From assembly GCA_030152105.1 (NCBI GenBank), contig JASLIH010000431.1, forward strand, positions 1 through 13,367: DNA of 13,367 nucleotides, in the 5' to 3' direction. The notes beneath the pieces were generated by a model. That model made no database searches. It worked only from the letters and a program-made list of their open reading frames with translations, and was not told the DNA's origin. The first letter of the stretch is position 1; every line of letters begins with the position of its first letter. This stretch comes from Actinomycetes bacterium. GTDB taxonomy: Bacteria > Actinomycetota > CALGFH01. The position numbers were made by a program, and so were the translations under genes. This document shows, one piece after another, positions 1 through 9,460 of this stretch.

Positions 1-533
1 CCCAGGCAGCCGTTGGCCGAGATCGAGCAGACGCTGGCCAGGCCGATGGCCAGCAGCAGCACCGGCATGGAGAGCACGATGTCGATCAGCCGCGAGACGA
101 AGGTGTCGGTCGTGCCGCCCCGGTAGCCGGCGATCATGCCCAGCGAGACGCCGAGCAGGGCGGCCAGGCCGGTGGCCACCAGGGCGACCGTCAGCGAGGT
201 CCGGGCCCCGTAGAGGGTCCGGATGAACACGTCGCGGCCGACCGAGTCGCCGCCGAACCAGAAGTCGGCGTTGGGCCCCTTGGGCAGGCCGATGTCGGCG
301 GTGAGCATCTGGTCGGGGAAGCGGTCGTTGGGGCCGTGACCGGTCAGCTTGGCGAACAGCGGCGCGGCCAGGGCGAGGATGACCAGGATGACCAGGATGA
401 CGGCGCCGGCCATGGCGGCCTTGTCCTGCTGGAACCGGTGCCGGAACAAGTCCCAGGAGGATCGTGCACGGGCGGCGGCGACAGTGTCGCCCGCCGTCGG
501 TTCGAACTGTTCCTCGAGAGCTGGTTGGCTCAC
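1..533 (-). CDS. Oligopeptide/dipeptide ABC transporter permease, OppC/DppC type (partial, 3' end outside window)
   Basis: Inner-membrane permease subunit of a binding-protein-dependent peptide (or nickel/opine-like) ABC importer. The visible part is the first 177 residues. It starts with a cytoplasmic stretch of about 40 residues, then TM1 (about 40-61, containing a VILVILVIL run). A periplasmic loop holds the family motif GGDSVGRDVFIRTLYGAR (about 94-111), matching the GxDxxGRDxxSRxxxGxR signature of OppC/DppC proteins. TM2 (about 113-135) and the start of TM3 (about 150-168) follow. The GTG start at 531-533 is chosen because GGGAGGG lies 4 nt upstream and the N-terminus fits the family. 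It lies 97 bp downstream of malQ on the same strand with a candidate promoter between, so it probably heads its own unit continuing beyond position 1. The substrate cannot be told from a permease alone. Confidence 0.9.
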   Translation of the reverse strand, partial: MSQPALEEQFEPTAGDTVAAARARSSWDLFRHRFQQDKAAMAGAVILVILVILALAAPLFAKLTGHGPNDRFPDQMLTADIGLPKGPNADFWFGGDSVGRDVFIRTLYGARTSLTVALVATGLAALLGVSLGMIAGYRGGTTDTFVSRLIDIVLSMPVLLLAIGLASVCSISANGCL

Positions 534-537
534 GTGG

Positions 538-544
538 CCCTCCC
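538..544 (-). promoter_or_regulatory. Ribosome binding site of the ABC permease gene
   Basis: On the minus strand GGGAGGG lies 4 nt before the GTG start at 533. It decides this GTG as the start, and it contrasts with the glucan-metabolism genes of the window, which have no such site. Confidence 0.7.
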
Positions 545-589
545 ACAGAGCGCCGTTGCCTGACCCGCGAGGTGCAGGTTGCGCCGGTG

Positions 590-618
590 ATCATATCCTG
601 CGCGTGCTGCTAGTTCCC
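590..618 (-). promoter_or_regulatory. Candidate promoter for the ABC permease gene
   Basis: Read on the minus strand, the malQ-permease gap holds TATGAT (590-595, five of six matches to TATAAT). A 17-bp spacer upstream lies GGGAAC (613-618), a poor match to TTGACA. The predicted transcript would start near 583 and give a leader of about 50 nt that includes the Shine-Dalgarno site. The -10 element is good; the -35 assignment is weak. Confidence 0.35.
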
Positions 619-630
619 TAAGACTTCCTC

Positions 631-2589
631 TCAGCTTCGGGCTGTTGCTTGGGTTGTCCCTTCCGACAGGATCCCGGCCAGCCGCCGGACCCGGGGGTCG
701 GCGGCCAGGTCGTCGAGCGGGACAGGCAGGGGCAGGGACCAGTTCGGGCGCTGGTCGATGGTGCCGGGGACGTTGGGCCGGTCGTGGGACTCGACCGCGT
801 CCTCGAGGGTGGCCGCGACCAGCATGGACGGGGTCCGGGCGAGGAAGCCGTAGAGGGCGGCGACGATCGCCGGGACCGACCGCTCGTCGGGCGCCAGCAG
901 GCCCTCCTCCTCCAGCAGCCGGCAGAGGCTCTCGCGCTGCGCCTCCTGGTCGGCCTGCTCGGGCCCGCCCGGGGTGGCCACCCCGATGTCGTACAGGTGG
1001 TCGATGTCGGTGCCGCTGAAGAACCCGGCAACGGTGGGCAGGTCGTGGGTGGTGGTCGCGGCCAGGGCCAGCCGGGGGTAGTCGGCGGCCCGCCGGCGCC
1101 CATCGGCCGGGCCGTGCTCGAACCAGGCCAGCCGGTAGGAGAGCACGCCTTCGGCGGCCAGCCGCTCTCGGACCCCGGGCTCGACCGTGCCCAGGTCCTC
1201 GCCAACGACCAGGGCCTGGGCGGCCGCGCTCTCCAGGGCCAGGACCCCGAGCAGGTCGTCGGCCGGGTAGCGGACGTAGGTGCCCTGGGCCGGCTCGGCC
1301 CCCTCCGGGATCCAGAACAGCCGGAACAGGCCCATCACGTGGTCGATGCGCAGGCCGGCGGCATGGGCCATGCCGGCCCGGATGGTCTGGGCGAACGGCG
1401 CGTAGCCGCCCGCGGTCAGCCGGTCGGGCACGAACGCCGGCAGGCCCCAGTCCTGGCCGCGCGGGCCCAGCGGGTCGGGCGGGGCCCCGACCGACATGCC
1501 GGCGGCCAGCTCGTCCTGGAACGACCAGGCGTCGAACCCGTCGGGGGCGAACCCGATGGCCAGGTCGTTCACCACCCCGAGCTGCCCCCAGCCGGGCCGG
1601 ACGGCCGCCAGCTGCTCGTCGAGCAGCCACTGGAGCCAGGCGTGGTAGGCGACCTCCAGGTGGTGCTGTTCGCCGAACGCTCCCACCTCGGGCCGGCCGG
1701 GATGGCGGTAGGCGGCCGGCCAGGTGCGCCAGTCCTGGCCGTGGACGTGCTGGAGGGCGCAGAAGGTGGCGAACCGCTCCAGGTTCGGGGTGGCGGCGCG
1801 GTAGGCGGCCAGCCCGTCCCGGCGGCCCGGGGCCCGGCCGAGGGCAGCCTGGGCCAGGCGCAGCGCCTCGTCTTTCAGCCGGTACACGGCCGGCCGGTCG
1901 ATCCGGTCCTTGTCCAGCAGCGTCTGGCCGGCCCGGGCCAGCGCCTCGACCCGGGCCCGGTCCCGCGGGTCGAGCCCGGCCAGCTCGGGCACGTCCTCGA
2001 TGTGGAGATAGAGCGGGTTACGGAACACCCGGCTGGAGGGGTTGTAGGGGCTGGGCTCGGTCGGCATGGCGGCGTGCAACGGGTTGAGCAGGGCGAACCC
2101 CGCCCCCAGGGGCGCCGTGGCCGCCAGCAGGCCGGCCAGGTCGCCGAGGTCGCCGATGCCCCAGCTGGCCCGCGACCTGACCGCGTACAACTGGGCCGCC
2201 CAGCCCCAGGCCCGCCCGCCGCCCTCCAGCTCCGCCGGCAGGTGGCAGCGCCCGGGCGCGACCACCAGGGTGGTGGCGCCGGTCCGGCCCTGGACCCGGT
2301 GCCAGCCAGGGGGTAGGTCGCCGGGCAGCTCGGCCGGCAGGGGCCGCTCCTGGCCCGTCTCCAGCACCAGGGTGGCCGGCTCGCCCTCCGGTGGCCTCCA
2401 CGTCACCTGCCGGCCGGTCCTGGTGACCACGACCGGCGGCCAGGCGGTGGTCGCCGGCGCCGGGCCCATGGCCTCGAGCACCGCCTCCAGGGTCGCCTCC
2501 GAGACCACATAGCGCCGCCCGGCGGCATCGGTGAAGCTGGTGGCGATCCCGCGAGCCTCGGCGGCTCGGCGGAGCTCTTCGAGCATCAT
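631..2589 (-). CDS. malQ: 4-alpha-glucanotransferase (amylomaltase, GH77)
   Basis: Cytoplasmic enzyme that transfers maltosyl or longer glucan units between maltooligosaccharides, releasing glucose. The protein is 652 residues. An N-terminal beta-sandwich-like part (about 1-110) precedes the GH77 barrel. Barrel motifs are GIGDLGDL (145-152), RNPLYLHIEDVPEL (190-203) and GAPPDPLGPRGQDWGLP (368-384). GLRIDHVMG (412-420) has D416 as likely nucleophile, VVGEDLGTV (461-469) has E464 as likely acid/base, and TTHDLPTVAGFF (513-524) has D516 as the third carboxylate. All three expected acidic residues are present, so it should be active. An in-frame TAA at 2599-2601 leaves ATG 2589 as the first ATG; a second ATG follows directly. 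There is no Shine-Dalgarno site, but a TAACCT hexamer sits 6 nt upstream. It is divergent from glgX, whose product supplies its linear substrates. Confidence 0.95.
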   Translation of the reverse strand: MMLEELRRAAEARGIATSFTDAAGRRYVVSEATLEAVLEAMGPAPATTAWPPVVVTRTGRQVTWRPPEGEPATLVLETGQERPLPAELPGDLPPGWHRVQGRTGATTLVVAPGRCHLPAELEGGGRAWGWAAQLYAVRSRASWGIGDLGDLAGLLAATAPLGAGFALLNPLHAAMPTEPSPYNPSSRVFRNPLYLHIEDVPELAGLDPRDRARVEALARAGQTLLDKDRIDRPAVYRLKDEALRLAQAALGRAPGRRDGLAAYRAATPNLERFATFCALQHVHGQDWRTWPAAYRHPGRPEVGAFGEQHHLEVAYHAWLQWLLDEQLAAVRPGWGQLGVVNDLAIGFAPDGFDAWSFQDELAAGMSVGAPPDPLGPRGQDWGLPAFVPDRLTAGGYAPFAQTIRAGMAHAAGLRIDHVMGLFRLFWIPEGAEPAQGTYVRYPADDLLGVLALESAAAQALVVGEDLGTVEPGVRERLAAEGVLSYRLAWFEHGPADGRRRAADYPRLALAATTTHDLPTVAGFFSGTDIDHLYDIGVATPGGPEQADQEAQRESLCRLLEEEGLLAPDERSVPAIVAALYGFLARTPSMLVAATLEDAVESHDRPNVPGTIDQRPNWSLPLPVPLDDLAADPRVRRLAGILSEGTTQATARS

Positions 2590-2595
2590 GTCCGG

Positions 2596-2601
2596 AGGTT
2601 A
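2596..2601 (-). promoter_or_regulatory. Candidate -10 element for leaderless malQ mRNA
   Basis: TAACCT on the minus strand (TANNNT pattern) ends 6 nt before the malQ ATG at 2589, so transcription would start at or very near the A of the start codon. No convincing -35 is seen. It lies within the 51-bp malQ-glgX gap. Confidence 0.35.
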
Positions 2602-2624
2602 CGGCACACTGACGCCAACCATGC

Positions 2625-2630
2625 CATTGT
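2625..2630 (+). promoter_or_regulatory. Weak candidate -10 element for glgX
   Basis: CATTGT, with the conserved A at position 2 and T at position 6, lies 10 nt before the glgX ATG, which itself has no Shine-Dalgarno site. It is a poor match to TATAAT and no -35 is visible. It is listed because the 51-bp divergent gap must hold the glgX promoter unless that lies inside malQ. Confidence 0.15.
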
Positions 2631-2640
2631 CCAGCAACCG

Positions 2641-4772
<2,132 letters not shown>

Positions 4773-4776
<4 letters not shown>

Positions 4777-5759
4777 CAGCGCGAGGGCGGTGGCTCGCCG
4801 GCCTGACCCTGGCCCTCGTCCTGGCCGGGTGCGGGGGCGGCGAGGCGCCGCCGACCACCCCGACCTCGCCGCCGGCCGGCGGTGGCGGCGGTGGCGGCGG
4901 TGGGGGACGGGACGGCGGGGTCGAGGTCCAGCGGGAGGCGTTTCCCGCGGGCGGCGGGTCGGGGATCGTCGCCTCCAAGCGGTACCCGGGGGTGCTCTGG
5001 GCGATCAGGGACCGGGGCGGCCAGGACCGCCCAGGCCGGCCTCAGAACGCCCTGTACGCCTACGAGGTGACCGACGGCAAGGTCGCCAAGCTGGCCGGCG
5101 GGGCTGCCTTCAAGGCGGTCCCCATGCCCGTCCCGGCCGGCGACTGGGAGGACATCGGCCGCGACAGCGAGGGGAACCTCTGGATCGCCGACATCGGCAA
5201 CAACGAGTGTGACCGCACCGACACCGCCCTGCTCAAGGTCCGCGAGCCCGACCCGGCGGCCACCGGCCCGGCCAAGCTGCTGGCCACCTACCGCTACCGG
5301 TTCCCCGACCCGCCCTCCGGCTGCGCCGGCCGCAACGCCGAGGCGATGTTCCTGGTCGACGACGTCCCCTACCTGATCGACAAGGCCGAGGAGTCGACCG
5401 TCTACCGGTTCCCCAGCCTCGATCCCGCCGCGGCCGTCACCCTGGAGAAGGTCGGCGTGCTGGCCGGCCAGGTCGCCAACCTGTCGGGCGCCGACCTGTC
5501 CACCGACCGCCGCCGCCTGGCCGTCAACACCCACACCGTGCTCTACGTCTACCAGGCCGCCGACCCGTCGGCGGACGGCGCCGCCCTGGTCGCCGACCTG
5601 ATCAGCCGGCCCCCGGCCTGGACCGTCCAGCTCGCCGACCCCGGCGCCGGTGCGGCCAACGTCGAGGGGGTGGCCTTCGGCTACGACAGCCTCGACCTCA
5701 ACCTCCTGGCCGAGAACCGCGACGTCTACTTCGTCCCGGCCAGCGCCTACGAGCGCTGA
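4773..5759 (+). CDS. Secreted lipoprotein with Gly-rich linker and beta-propeller-like domain, function unknown
   Basis: The 328-residue protein starts with a short lipoprotein signal: arginines at 4 and 6, a hydrophobic core, and lipobox LAGC (17-20) with Cys20 as the lipidated residue. A Pro/Thr stretch and an uninterrupted ten-glycine linker (36-45) follow. The rest resembles six-bladed or phytase-like propeller proteins. Visible motifs are SGIVASKRYPGVLWAIRD (63-80), DWEDIG (124-129), LWIADIGNN (136-144), NAEAMFL (188-194) and VEGVAFG (297-303). Cys146 and Cys184 could form a disulfide. The D-W-E-D-I and D-I-G-N/D-N motifs recur in secreted proteins of unknown function; no enzyme residues are recognisable. 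The ATG overlaps the glgX stop as ATGA, suggesting translational coupling. The 3' end overlaps the convergent amidase gene by 13 nt. A role in binding or sensing an extracellular ligand is only a guess. Confidence 0.85.
4874..4911 (+). repeat. GGC/GGT glycine-codon repeat
   Basis: An imperfect run of GGT and GGC codons followed by a G tract encodes the ten-glycine linker (residues 36-45) of the lipoprotein. It tethers the propeller-like domain away from the lipidated Cys20. Such tracts are prone to replication slippage, so length could vary between strains in steps of one codon, or shift the frame. Confidence 0.6.
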
Positions 5760-7135
5760 GGCGGGGCGTCCACCGGCTCCATCGGGGCGTGCCGGGGCCA
5801 CGGGCGGAGGGTCTCCAGCTGGCGGGCCACCGACAGCAGCAGGGCCTCGGCGCCGGGGATGGCGGCCAGCTGGGCCCCGAGCGGCAGGCCCTCGGCCGAG
5901 GTGCCGGCCGGGACCGACATGGCCGGGAACCCGACCAGGTTGAGGGGCGGGCAGAACGGCATGTAGGCGGTCAGGCCGAGCAGCGTCCGGGCCAGGCCCT
6001 TGCCCCGGTAGGCGCCGACGCGCAGCGGTGGGGCGGCCAGGGTCGGGCTGAGCAGCAGGTCGTGGTCCTCGAACCAGGCCCGGTAGCGGGCGGCGACCCG
6101 CTCCGGCGGGCCCGCGGGGGCCGGCCGGGCCCGGCGCAGCGTCCGGCCCATCCGGGCCTCGGCCCGGGTGCGGGGCTCCAGCGCCTCCCACCGCAGGCGG
6201 TCGGTGTCCTCGGCGCAGCCGTAGAAGACCCGCCGGAGGAACGGGGCGGCGTCGCCGTTGTGCCAGGGCGGGTCGGCCGTCTCGACCCGGTGGCCGGCCT
6301 CGGCCAGGGTCTCGGCGGTTGCCTCCACGGCCGCCAGGACCTCCGGGTCGACCTTGACCCCGACCGCGCCCGGCTTGACGCTGACCCCGACCCGCAGCGG
6401 CCGCTCCGGCGACGCCACCGCCCGGTAGCCGCCACCGCCGGCGAGCACGTCCAGGGCCAGCCCGAGGTCGGCGACGGTGGTGGCCAGCGGCCCGAACTCG
6501 CTCATCCGCGACCAGGTCGAGACGCCGTTCGAGGGGAAGGGCACCACGCCCGGCCCGGGCTTGATGCCGAGGAGCCCGCAGTTGGAGGCGGGCATGCGGA
6601 TCGAGCCGCCGCCGTCGGCGGCCAGGGCGATCGGGACCATGGCCGAGGCCACCGCGGCGGCGCTGCCGCCCGACGACCCGCCCGGGGTGTGCTCGAGGCT
6701 CCAGGGGTTGCGCGAGATCCCGAAGGCCTCGCTCTCGGTGAACGGCCACAGGCAGAGCTCGGGCACGCTGGTCTTGCCGACCAGCAGCGCCCCGGCCTCG
6801 CGGAGCCGCCGGACCAGCTCGGCGTCGGCCGCCGCCGGCTCGTCGGAGGTCGCGGCCGAGCCGTTGCGGGTCGGCATCCCGGCCAGGTCGACGTTGTCCT
6901 TGACGGCCACCGGCACCCCGGCCAGCGGCAGCCCGTCCAGGTCTTCCCGGTCCTCCAGGGCCCGCGCCTCCGCCCTGACCTGCTCGGTCCTGAGCATCCG
7001 GAACGCCCCCAGCCGGCCCTCGAGGGCGGCGGTCCGCTCCAGGTGCTGCTCCAGCACCTCGACCGGCGACACCTGCCCCGACCGGACCGCCGCGGCAATG
7101 CCAACGGCCGTCTGCCCCACATAGCGCCCGGCCAT
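5747..7135 (-). CDS. Amidase (amidase signature family)
   Basis: Cytoplasmic Ser-cisSer-Lys hydrolase of carboxamides or related bonds; 462 residues, usual for the family. The full triad is visible. K79 lies in VPVAVKDNVDLAG (74-86), cis-Ser 154 in TPGGSSGGSAAAVAS (150-164), and nucleophile S178 in ADGGGSIRMPAS (173-184), followed by CGLLGIKPGPG (186-196). The nucleophile motif reads GGGSIRMP rather than the TGGSIRQP typical of GatA, and no gatC or gatB neighbours it. It is therefore more likely a stand-alone amidase than the tRNA amidotransferase subunit; the substrate is unknown. The ATG at 7135 has GGGAGGT 4 nt upstream. It is divergent from treY (28 bp between starts) and convergent with the lipoprotein (13-nt overlap). 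No functional link to the glucan genes is apparent. Confidence 0.92.
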   Translation of the reverse strand: MAGRYVGQTAVGIAAAVRSGQVSPVEVLEQHLERTAALEGRLGAFRMLRTEQVRAEARALEDREDLDGLPLAGVPVAVKDNVDLAGMPTRNGSAATSDEPAAADAELVRRLREAGALLVGKTSVPELCLWPFTESEAFGISRNPWSLEHTPGGSSGGSAAAVASAMVPIALAADGGGSIRMPASNCGLLGIKPGPGVVPFPSNGVSTWSRMSEFGPLATTVADLGLALDVLAGGGGYRAVASPERPLRVGVSVKPGAVGVKVDPEVLAAVEATAETLAEAGHRVETADPPWHNGDAAPFLRRVFYGCAEDTDRLRWEALEPRTRAEARMGRTLRRARPAPAGPPERVAARYRAWFEDHDLLLSPTLAAPPLRVGAYRGKGLARTLLGLTAYMPFCPPLNLVGFPAMSVPAGTSAEGLPLGAQLAAIPGAEALLLSVARQLETLRPWPRHAPMEPVDAPPQRS

Positions 7136-7139
7136 GGCG

Positions 7140-7146
7140 ACCTCCC
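7140..7146 (-). promoter_or_regulatory. Ribosome binding site of the amidase gene
   Basis: GGGAGGT on the minus strand lies 4 nt before the ATG at 7135. This strong Shine-Dalgarno site settles the amidase start and shows that its mRNA carries a leader, which must begin at or within the divergent treY gene. Confidence 0.75.
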
Positions 7147-7148
7147 GC

Positions 7149-7154
7149 TAGGCT
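7149..7154 (+). promoter_or_regulatory. Candidate -10 element for leaderless treY mRNA
   Basis: TAGGCT (TANNNT pattern) ends 9 nt before the treY ATG, which has no Shine-Dalgarno site. The spacing would place the transcript start 0-3 nt before the start codon. It lies 2 nt from the amidase ribosome binding site on the opposite strand. No -35 is visible. Confidence 0.3.
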
Positions 7155-7163
7155 GTCCCGTCG

Positions 7164-9368
7164 ATGGCAGGCTATCAATCCACCTACCGGGTGCAGCTGT
7201 CCCGGGCGTTCCCGTTCGCGGCCGCCCAGGCGGCCGTGCCGTATCTGGCCGGCCTCGGCGTCTCCCACCTGTACACCTCGCCCATCCTGCGGGCCAGGAG
7301 CGGCTCGGCCCACGGCTACGACGTGGTCGACCCGACCCAGGTCAGCCCCGAGCTGGGCGGCGAGGCCGGCCTGCGCGAGCTGGTGGCCGGGCTCCGGGAC
7401 CACGGCATGGGCCTGATCGTCGACCTGGTCCCCAACCACATGACCACCTCGAACGAGAGCCCCTGGTGGGTCGAGACCCTCCGGGGCGGGCCGGGCGCCG
7501 AGGCGGCGCGGGTGTTCGACATCGACTGGGAGGCCGGCGGGGGCAAGGTCCGCCTGCCGGTGCTCGGCGGTCCCCTCGAGCAGGTTGCCGACCAGGTCAG
7601 GGTCGGCGACGGCTGGGTCAGCTACCACGAGCACCGCTTCCCGATGGCCCCTGGCACCGACCGGCTGGAGCGGCAGCACTATGAGCTGGTGGAGTGGCGC
7701 CGGGCTTCGGTCGACCTCAACTACCGCCGTTTCTTCACCGTCAACGACCTCATCGGGGTCCGCCAGGAGGACCCCGAGGTCTACCAGCTCACCCACGCCA
7801 CCGTCCTCCGGCTGGTCGCCGACGGCCTGGTCGACGGGGTGCGGGTCGACCACATCGACGGGCTGGCCGACCCGGCCGCCTACCTGCGGCGGCTGGCCGC
7901 CGAGGTGCCGTTCGTGGTCGTCGAGAAGATCCTCGAGGACGGCGAACGCCTGCCCGCCTGGCCGGTCGCCGGCACCACCGGGTACGAGTTCCTGGCCGTC
8001 GCCGACGGGGTCCTGGTCGACCGGGCGGCCGCCGGGGCCTTCGCCGAGGGCTACCGCGAGCTCACCGGCGACGACCCCGACCCGACCGCCGTGGCCCTTC
8101 GCTGCAAGCGGGAGCGGCTGGCCCGCGACTTCGGGTCCGAGATCGCCGGGGTGGCCAGGCACCTGCCCGGCGACCAGGCGGCCAACCGGGCCGCGGTGGC
8201 CGAGCTGGCCGCCCGCCTGCCCGTCTACCGCACCTATGTGACCGACGTGATCTCCGACACCGACCGGCACGTGGTGGGGGAGGCCGCCGCGGCGGCTCGT
8301 CCGGCCCTGGACACGGCCGGGGCGGCGGCTCTCGACCGCCTGGTCGCGGCCCTGACCCTCGAGGCCCCGGCGCCGGAGGCCGTCCGGCGGTTCCAGCAGC
8401 TCAGCGGCCCGGCCATGGCCAAGGGGGTGGAGGACACCGCGCTGTACCGCGACACCCGCCTGGTGGCCCGCAACGAGGTCGGCGGCAACCTGGCAGTCTT
8501 CGGCCGCCCGGTGGCCGAGCTCCACCAGGCCAACACCGAACGCGAGACCCGCTGGCCCCAGAGCATGCTCGCCACCTCGACCCACGACACCAAGCGGGGC
8601 GAGGACGTCCGCGCCCGCCTGGCCGTGCTCAGCGAACGCCCCGCCCGCTGGTGGCCCCTGGCCACCCGCTGGACCGAGCGCCTCGGCCACGGGGTCGCCC
8701 CGGCCGACGCCCTCCTCCTGTGGCAGACCATGGCCGGCGCCTGGCCCCTGGAGCAGCCGCGCTGCCTCGCCTACATGGAGAAGGCGGTCCGCGAGGCCGG
8801 CCTCCACACCACCTGGACCGACCCCGACCCGGCCTACGAGCAGGCCGTGGCCGCCCTGGTCGCCCGCGCCTACGCCGACCCCACGTTCCTGGGCGAGCTC
8901 GACGAGCTGGTCGCCGAGCTCGCCCCCGCCGGCCGGGTCAAGGCAGCCGCCCTGGCCCTCCTCCGCCTCACCAGCCCCGGCATCCCCGACACCTACCAGG
9001 GCACCGAGACCGAGCAACTGGTCCTGGTCGACCCCGACAACCGCCACCCGGTCTCCTTCAAGGGCGACAACTCCCTCAAGTTCTCCGTCACCCACACGGC
9101 CCTGCGCCTGCGCCGCGACCATCCGGAGCTGTTCACCGGCTACCGCCCGATCGGCGCCCCCCACCAAATCGTCGCCTTCACCCGAGGCGACGACCACCTG
9201 GCCGTGGTCGCCACCCGGTTCCCCGGCGCGGTTCGCCCCGCCGGGCCGATCGATCTCCCGGCCGGTCCCTGGCGGGACCTGCTCTCCGGCGCTCACCACC
9301 CCGGCGGCCCGACACCGGCCGAGCAGCTCCTGGCCACCCTGCCCCACGCCCTGCTGGTCCGCGCCTGA
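7164..9368 (+). CDS. treY: Maltooligosyltrehalose synthase (GH13)
   Basis: Cytoplasmic intramolecular transglycosylase that turns the reducing-end maltose unit of a maltodextrin into an alpha,alpha-1,1-linked trehalose unit. It is the first step of the TreY-TreZ trehalose route. The protein is 734 residues, normal for TreY. The N-terminus STYRVQLSRAFPF (6-18), LYTSPILRARSGSAHGYDVV (36-55) and VDLVPNHM (86-93) are typical. Catalytic regions are GVRVDHIDGLADP (225-237) with nucleophile D229, VVVEKILEDGERLP (251-264) with acid/base E254, and STHDTKRGEDVRARL (472-486) with H474 and D475. LVARNEVGGN (433-442) and IPDTYQGTE in the C-terminal part also fit. All key residues are intact. The ATG at 7164 has no Shine-Dalgarno site but follows a TAGGCT hexamer. 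The usual partner treZ is not adjacent; an AlkA-like gene follows after 92 bp. GlgX nearby would supply its linear substrate. Confidence 0.95.
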   Translation: MAGYQSTYRVQLSRAFPFAAAQAAVPYLAGLGVSHLYTSPILRARSGSAHGYDVVDPTQVSPELGGEAGLRELVAGLRDHGMGLIVDLVPNHMTTSNESPWWVETLRGGPGAEAARVFDIDWEAGGGKVRLPVLGGPLEQVADQVRVGDGWVSYHEHRFPMAPGTDRLERQHYELVEWRRASVDLNYRRFFTVNDLIGVRQEDPEVYQLTHATVLRLVADGLVDGVRVDHIDGLADPAAYLRRLAAEVPFVVVEKILEDGERLPAWPVAGTTGYEFLAVADGVLVDRAAAGAFAEGYRELTGDDPDPTAVALRCKRERLARDFGSEIAGVARHLPGDQAANRAAVAELAARLPVYRTYVTDVISDTDRHVVGEAAAAARPALDTAGAAALDRLVAALTLEAPAPEAVRRFQQLSGPAMAKGVEDTALYRDTRLVARNEVGGNLAVFGRPVAELHQANTERETRWPQSMLATSTHDTKRGEDVRARLAVLSERPARWWPLATRWTERLGHGVAPADALLLWQTMAGAWPLEQPRCLAYMEKAVREAGLHTTWTDPDPAYEQAVAALVARAYADPTFLGELDELVAELAPAGRVKAAALALLRLTSPGIPDTYQGTETEQLVLVDPDNRHPVSFKGDNSLKFSVTHTALRLRRDHPELFTGYRPIGAPHQIVAFTRGDDHLAVVATRFPGAVRPAGPIDLPAGPWRDLLSGAHHPGGPTPAEQLLATLPHALLVRA

Positions 9369-9460
9369 CGCCCGAACGGGGGCTGTGGACAACCGCGGGC
9401 CCTTGTTCCTGGCCGGAGGTACGCTCGGCCACCGTTGGGATGCGGCGCGAGATTGATGGG

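Noticed and set aside
5747..7135. Amidase as GatA, the Glu-tRNA(Gln) amidotransferase subunit
   Set aside because: The triad is present, but the nucleophile motif is GGGSIRMP rather than TGGSIRQP, and no gatB or gatC lies nearby. A generic amidase is the safer call.
9369..9383. Possible terminator hairpin after treY (CCC-GAAC-GGG)
   Set aside because: The stem is only three to four base pairs and no T run follows, so it does not meet the pattern of an intrinsic terminator.
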